Assembly: GCA_023417775.1 (NCBI GenBank)
Contig: JAEZEJ010000146.1
Location: 1 to 6,159, forward strand
Source: Actinomycetes bacterium
GTDB lineage: Bacteria; Actinomycetota; Actinomycetes; Propionibacteriales; Nocardioidaceae
Reading direction: 5' to 3'
DNA length: 6,159 bases
In this document: piece after piece, positions 3,875 to 6,159 of the stretch
Layout: each line of letters begins with the position of its first letter
Numbering within the stretch: the first letter of the stretch is position 1
The notes under the pieces: generated by a model
Told to the model about the DNA's origin: nothing
Database searches by the model: none
What the model saw: only the letters and a program-made list of their open reading frames with translations
Program-made: the position numbers and the translations under genes

Positions 3875-6159
3875 AACGGGTCCTGATTCGGCGGGATCCG
3901 CGGGCGGATCCACCGGGTCGGGGGCCGACGCCGGCCGGGTGGCCGCGCGCCGACGAGTCGTGCTCTTGACCACGGGCTTGGCCGGCGGGGCGACCTCGGC
4001 GGTCTCCGCCGCAGCCGCCTCGGCGGACTCCTCCACGACCTCGGCGACCTGTTCGGCGTCCTCGGTCTTGGGCACGTCCAGAGGCAACGGCTCGGCCTGC
4101 GGGCGCGAGGCGCCCCGTCGTCCACGTGAGCGGCTCGTGGTCACCGTGACCGGTGCCGGAGCCTGCTCCTGCGCGGGCGACTCGGTCTGCCCGGTCTCCG
4201 CCGGCGCAGCCCCGCTCGGTTCCTCCGCAGGTGTGTCCTCCGCAGGGGCGGATGCCCGCGGCTTGCGGGACCTGCTCTTGGCGGGAGACTTCTTCGGCGG
4301 CTCGGCGGCCTCGGGCTCTGCCGGCGCCACGGGTTCGCTCGACGCCTCGGCATCGCCCTGCGACTCGGTCGTCTTGGCCGCGGACCTGCCGCGCTTGGCC
4401 CGGCCCGCCGGACGCGCCTCCTGCGACCCGCCATCGCCGGACTGCTCGACGCCGGTGCCCGCGCCTTCGGAGGTGTCCTGCTTGTCGTCCTGCTGACCCT
4501 TGTCCTGCTGGTCGTTGCCGGTGGAGTTGCCGCGGCCCTTGCCGCCGCGATTGCCACGCCGGCGACGCGAGTCGTCCTTCTTGGCCTCGATCGGCTCATC
4601 GGCGATGACGACCCCGCGGCCCTTGCAGTGCTCGCATTCATGGCTGAACGACTCGAGCAGTCCCGTGCCGATGCGCTTGCGCGTCATCTGCACCAGTCCG
4701 AGCGAGGTCACCTCGGCGACCTGATGGCGGGTGCGATCGCGCCCGAGGCACTCCACGAGCCGGCGCAGCACCAGATCCCGGTTGCTCTCCAGCACCATGT
4801 CGATGAAGTCGACCACGATGATGCCGCCGATATCGCGCAGCCGCAGCTGACGCACGATCTCCTCGGCCGCCTCGAGGTTGTTCTTGGTGACGGTCTCCTC
4901 GAGATTGCCGCCCGAACCGGTGAACTTGCCGGTGTTGACGTCGACGACCGTCATCGCCTCGGTGCGGTCGATGACCAGCGACCCGCCTGACGGCAGGTGC
5001 ACCTTGCGGTCGAGGGCCTTGTGGATCTGTTCGTCGAGCCGGTACTCGCTGAAGACATCACCCTCGCGGGTCCATCGCTCGAGGCGGTCCTCGAGATCGG
5101 GCGCCACGTGCGCGATATAGCCCTGGACCATGTCCCAGGCCTCATCACCCTGCACGACCAGCTTGGCGAAGTCCTCGTTGAACAGGTCGCGGACGACCTT
5201 GATCATCAGATCGGGCTCGGAGTACAGCAGCGTCGGGGCCGAACCGCCGCCCTTGGACTTGCGCTCGATGTCCTCCCAACGGGCGCTGAGGGCCTGCACG
5301 TCGCGGGTGAGCTGATCCTCGGTGGCGCCCTCCGCGGCCGTGCGCACGATGACACTCGCGTTCTCGGGCAGGACCTCCTTGAGCAGCCCCTTCAGCCGCG
5401 AGCGCTCGGCATCGGGCAGCTTGCGGCTGATGCCATTGCTACCGCCCCCGGGCACATAGACCAGGAATCGGCCGGCGAGGCTGATCTGGCTGGTCAGCCG
5501 AGCACCCTTCTGCCCGATCGGGTCCTTGGTGGCCTGCACGAGGATCGTCTGCCCGGGCTGGAGCGCGTCCTCGATCTTGCGCTGCTTGCCGTTCTCCACG
5601 CCGGACCAGTCGACCTCGCCCGCGTAGATCACCGCATTGCGGCCGGCGCCGATGTCGACGAAGGCGGCCTCCATGCTCGGCAGAACGTTCTGGACGCGGC
5701 CGAGGTAGACATTGCCGATGATCGAGACCTGGGACTCGCGGGCCACATAGTGCTCGACGAGAACCCGGTCCTCCAGGACGGCGATCTGCGTGTAGTCCTC
5801 GCGCTGCCGGACGACCATCTCGCGGGTGACCGACTCCCGCCGGGCCAGGAACTCGGCCTCGGAGACGATCGGAGCCCGGCGGCGGCCGGCTTCGCGGCCC
5901 TCGCGGCGGCGCTGCTTCTTGGCCTCCAGGCGGGTCGAGCCGCTCACACCGGTGATCTCGTCCTCGGCGCTGCGTCCCTCACGCACCTTGACGACCGTGT
6001 TCTCGGGATCGTCCGGGGAGCTGTCGGCGCCCTCGCCCGCGCGGGAGCGACGACGGCGACGACGGCTGGGAGAGCTGTTCTCGGAGTCATCGGAATCATC
6101 GGAGTCGTCCGCATCGTCGGAGGACTCCGACGAGTCCTCCGCCTCGGGGGGCGCCGCCC
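3848..6159 (-). CDS. rne: Ribonuclease E/G family endoribonuclease (partial, 5' end outside window)
   Basis: Endoribonuclease of the RNase E/G family, which cuts single-stranded RNA in mRNA turnover and in rRNA/tRNA maturation in the cytoplasm. The frame is open to the window edge: 769 codons plus two bases are visible and the true start is not. A GTG at 5986 is internal, because the upstream codons (NTVVKV just before it, then an Arg run and Ser/Asp repeats) resemble other actinobacterial RNase E N-terminal arms. Numbering from that GTG, an S1 RNA-binding domain spans about 90-175 (GNVYLGRV, then AAFVDIG). The catalytic core follows: D349 in VVDVNTG and D393 in VVDFIDM correspond to the magnesium-binding Asp303 and Asp346 of E. 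coli RNase E. The Zn-link pair is C451/C454 in CEHCKGRG. Residues 465-712 are low-complexity, with basic clusters in Ala/Pro/Glu-rich sequence. It ends in TAA, 79 bases before rplU. Confidence 0.95.
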   Translation of the reverse strand, partial: AAPPEAEDSSESSDDADDSDDSDDSENSSPSRRRRRRSRAGEGADSSPDDPENTVVKVREGRSAEDEITGVSGSTRLEAKKQRRREGREAGRRRAPIVSEAEFLARRESVTREMVVRQREDYTQIAVLEDRVLVEHYVARESQVSIIGNVYLGRVQNVLPSMEAAFVDIGAGRNAVIYAGEVDWSGVENGKQRKIEDALQPGQTILVQATKDPIGQKGARLTSQISLAGRFLVYVPGGGSNGISRKLPDAERSRLKGLLKEVLPENASVIVRTAAEGATEDQLTRDVQALSARWEDIERKSKGGGSAPTLLYSEPDLMIKVVRDLFNEDFAKLVVQGDEAWDMVQGYIAHVAPDLEDRLERWTREGDVFSEYRLDEQIHKALDRKVHLPSGGSLVIDRTEAMTVVDVNTGKFTGSGGNLEETVTKNNLEAAEEIVRQLRLRDIGGIIVVDFIDMVLESNRDLVLRRLVECLGRDRTRHQVAEVTSLGLVQMTRKRIGTGLLESFSHECEHCKGRGVVIADEPIEAKKDDSRRRRGNRGGKGRGNSTGNDQQDKGQQDDKQDTSEGAGTGVEQSGDGGSQEARPAGRAKRGRSAAKTTESQGDAEASSEPVAPAEPEAAEPPKKSPAKSRSRKPRASAPAEDTPAEEPSGAAPAETGQTESPAQEQAPAPVTVTTSRSRGRRGASRPQAEPLPLDVPKTEDAEQVAEVVEESAEAAAAETAEVAPPAKPVVKSTTRRRAATRPASAPDPVDPPADPAESGPVLTEGGSGQ
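6041..6121 (-). repeat. Low-complexity coding repeat: Ser-Asp-Asp units and an Arg run in the RNase E N-terminal arm
   Basis: On the + strand three tandem 9-base units (cggagtcat, cggaatcat, cggagtcgt) occupy 6082-6108; read on the minus strand they encode Asp-Asp-Ser units. Next to them, 6047-6064 encodes six consecutive arginines. Together they form an acidic block followed by a basic block upstream of the catalytic core. Such arms are common in actinobacterial RNase E and presumably disordered. The repeat may vary in copy number between strains; that is inference. Confidence 0.75.

Noticed and set aside
5984..5986. GTG as the start of RNase E
   Set aside because: The same frame remains open to the window edge and the upstream residues look like the RNase E N-terminal arm, so the gene is partial here.

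Overview
The window carries a compact, entirely minus-strand block of housekeeping genes from a high-GC Gram-positive bacterium (Actinomycetota). In transcription order, right to left, it holds: ribonuclease E/G (rne, 5' end outside the window), ribosomal protein L21 (rplU), ribosomal protein L27 (rpmA), the Obg GTPase (obg), glutamate 5-kinase (proB), and then the promoter and 5' leader of a ribosomal RNA operon whose 16S gene should begin at or just beyond base 1. The lineage call rests on high-GC codon use, an RNase E whose S1/catalytic core lies between long disordered arms, an Obg with a long charged tail after its OCT domain, and a mycobacterial-style rrn antitermination box. A family such as Propionibacteriaceae is possible, but I cannot fix the genus.

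Region by region: 3848-6159 is rne, with an acidic/basic N-terminal arm, an intact catalytic core and a long basic-patch C-terminal arm. A promoter overlaps the rne stop codon, and a short leader with competing hairpins (3797-3836) precedes rplU. rplU and rpmA are 12 bases apart. A long hairpin without a U-tract (3134-3171) lies between rpmA and obg. obg and proB are bridged by a 14-codon mini-ORF with its own Shine-Dalgarno sequence, joined to both neighbours by ATGA stop/start overlaps. Bases 1-426 hold no protein gene: two GC-rich hairpins follow proB, a structured GC-rich spacer comes next, then an rrn-type promoter (-10 TAGACT) and an AT-rich leader (about 43% GC over 1-180 by hand count) with two hairpins and a boxA-like element.

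The genes share a theme of ribosome production: RNase E processes and turns over RNA, including rRNA precursors in known systems; L21 and L27 are 50S proteins; Obg is a 50S-associated assembly and stress GTPase; rRNA transcription starts downstream on the same strand. proB is the metabolic passenger (first step of proline synthesis), and no proA follows it here.

I see no mobile element, CRISPR array, defence system or phage gene. The coding content is ordinary. The observations most worth a second look are non-coding or junctional: the obg-proB mini-ORF, the rplU leader, the rpmA-obg hairpin and the rrn control region behind proB.
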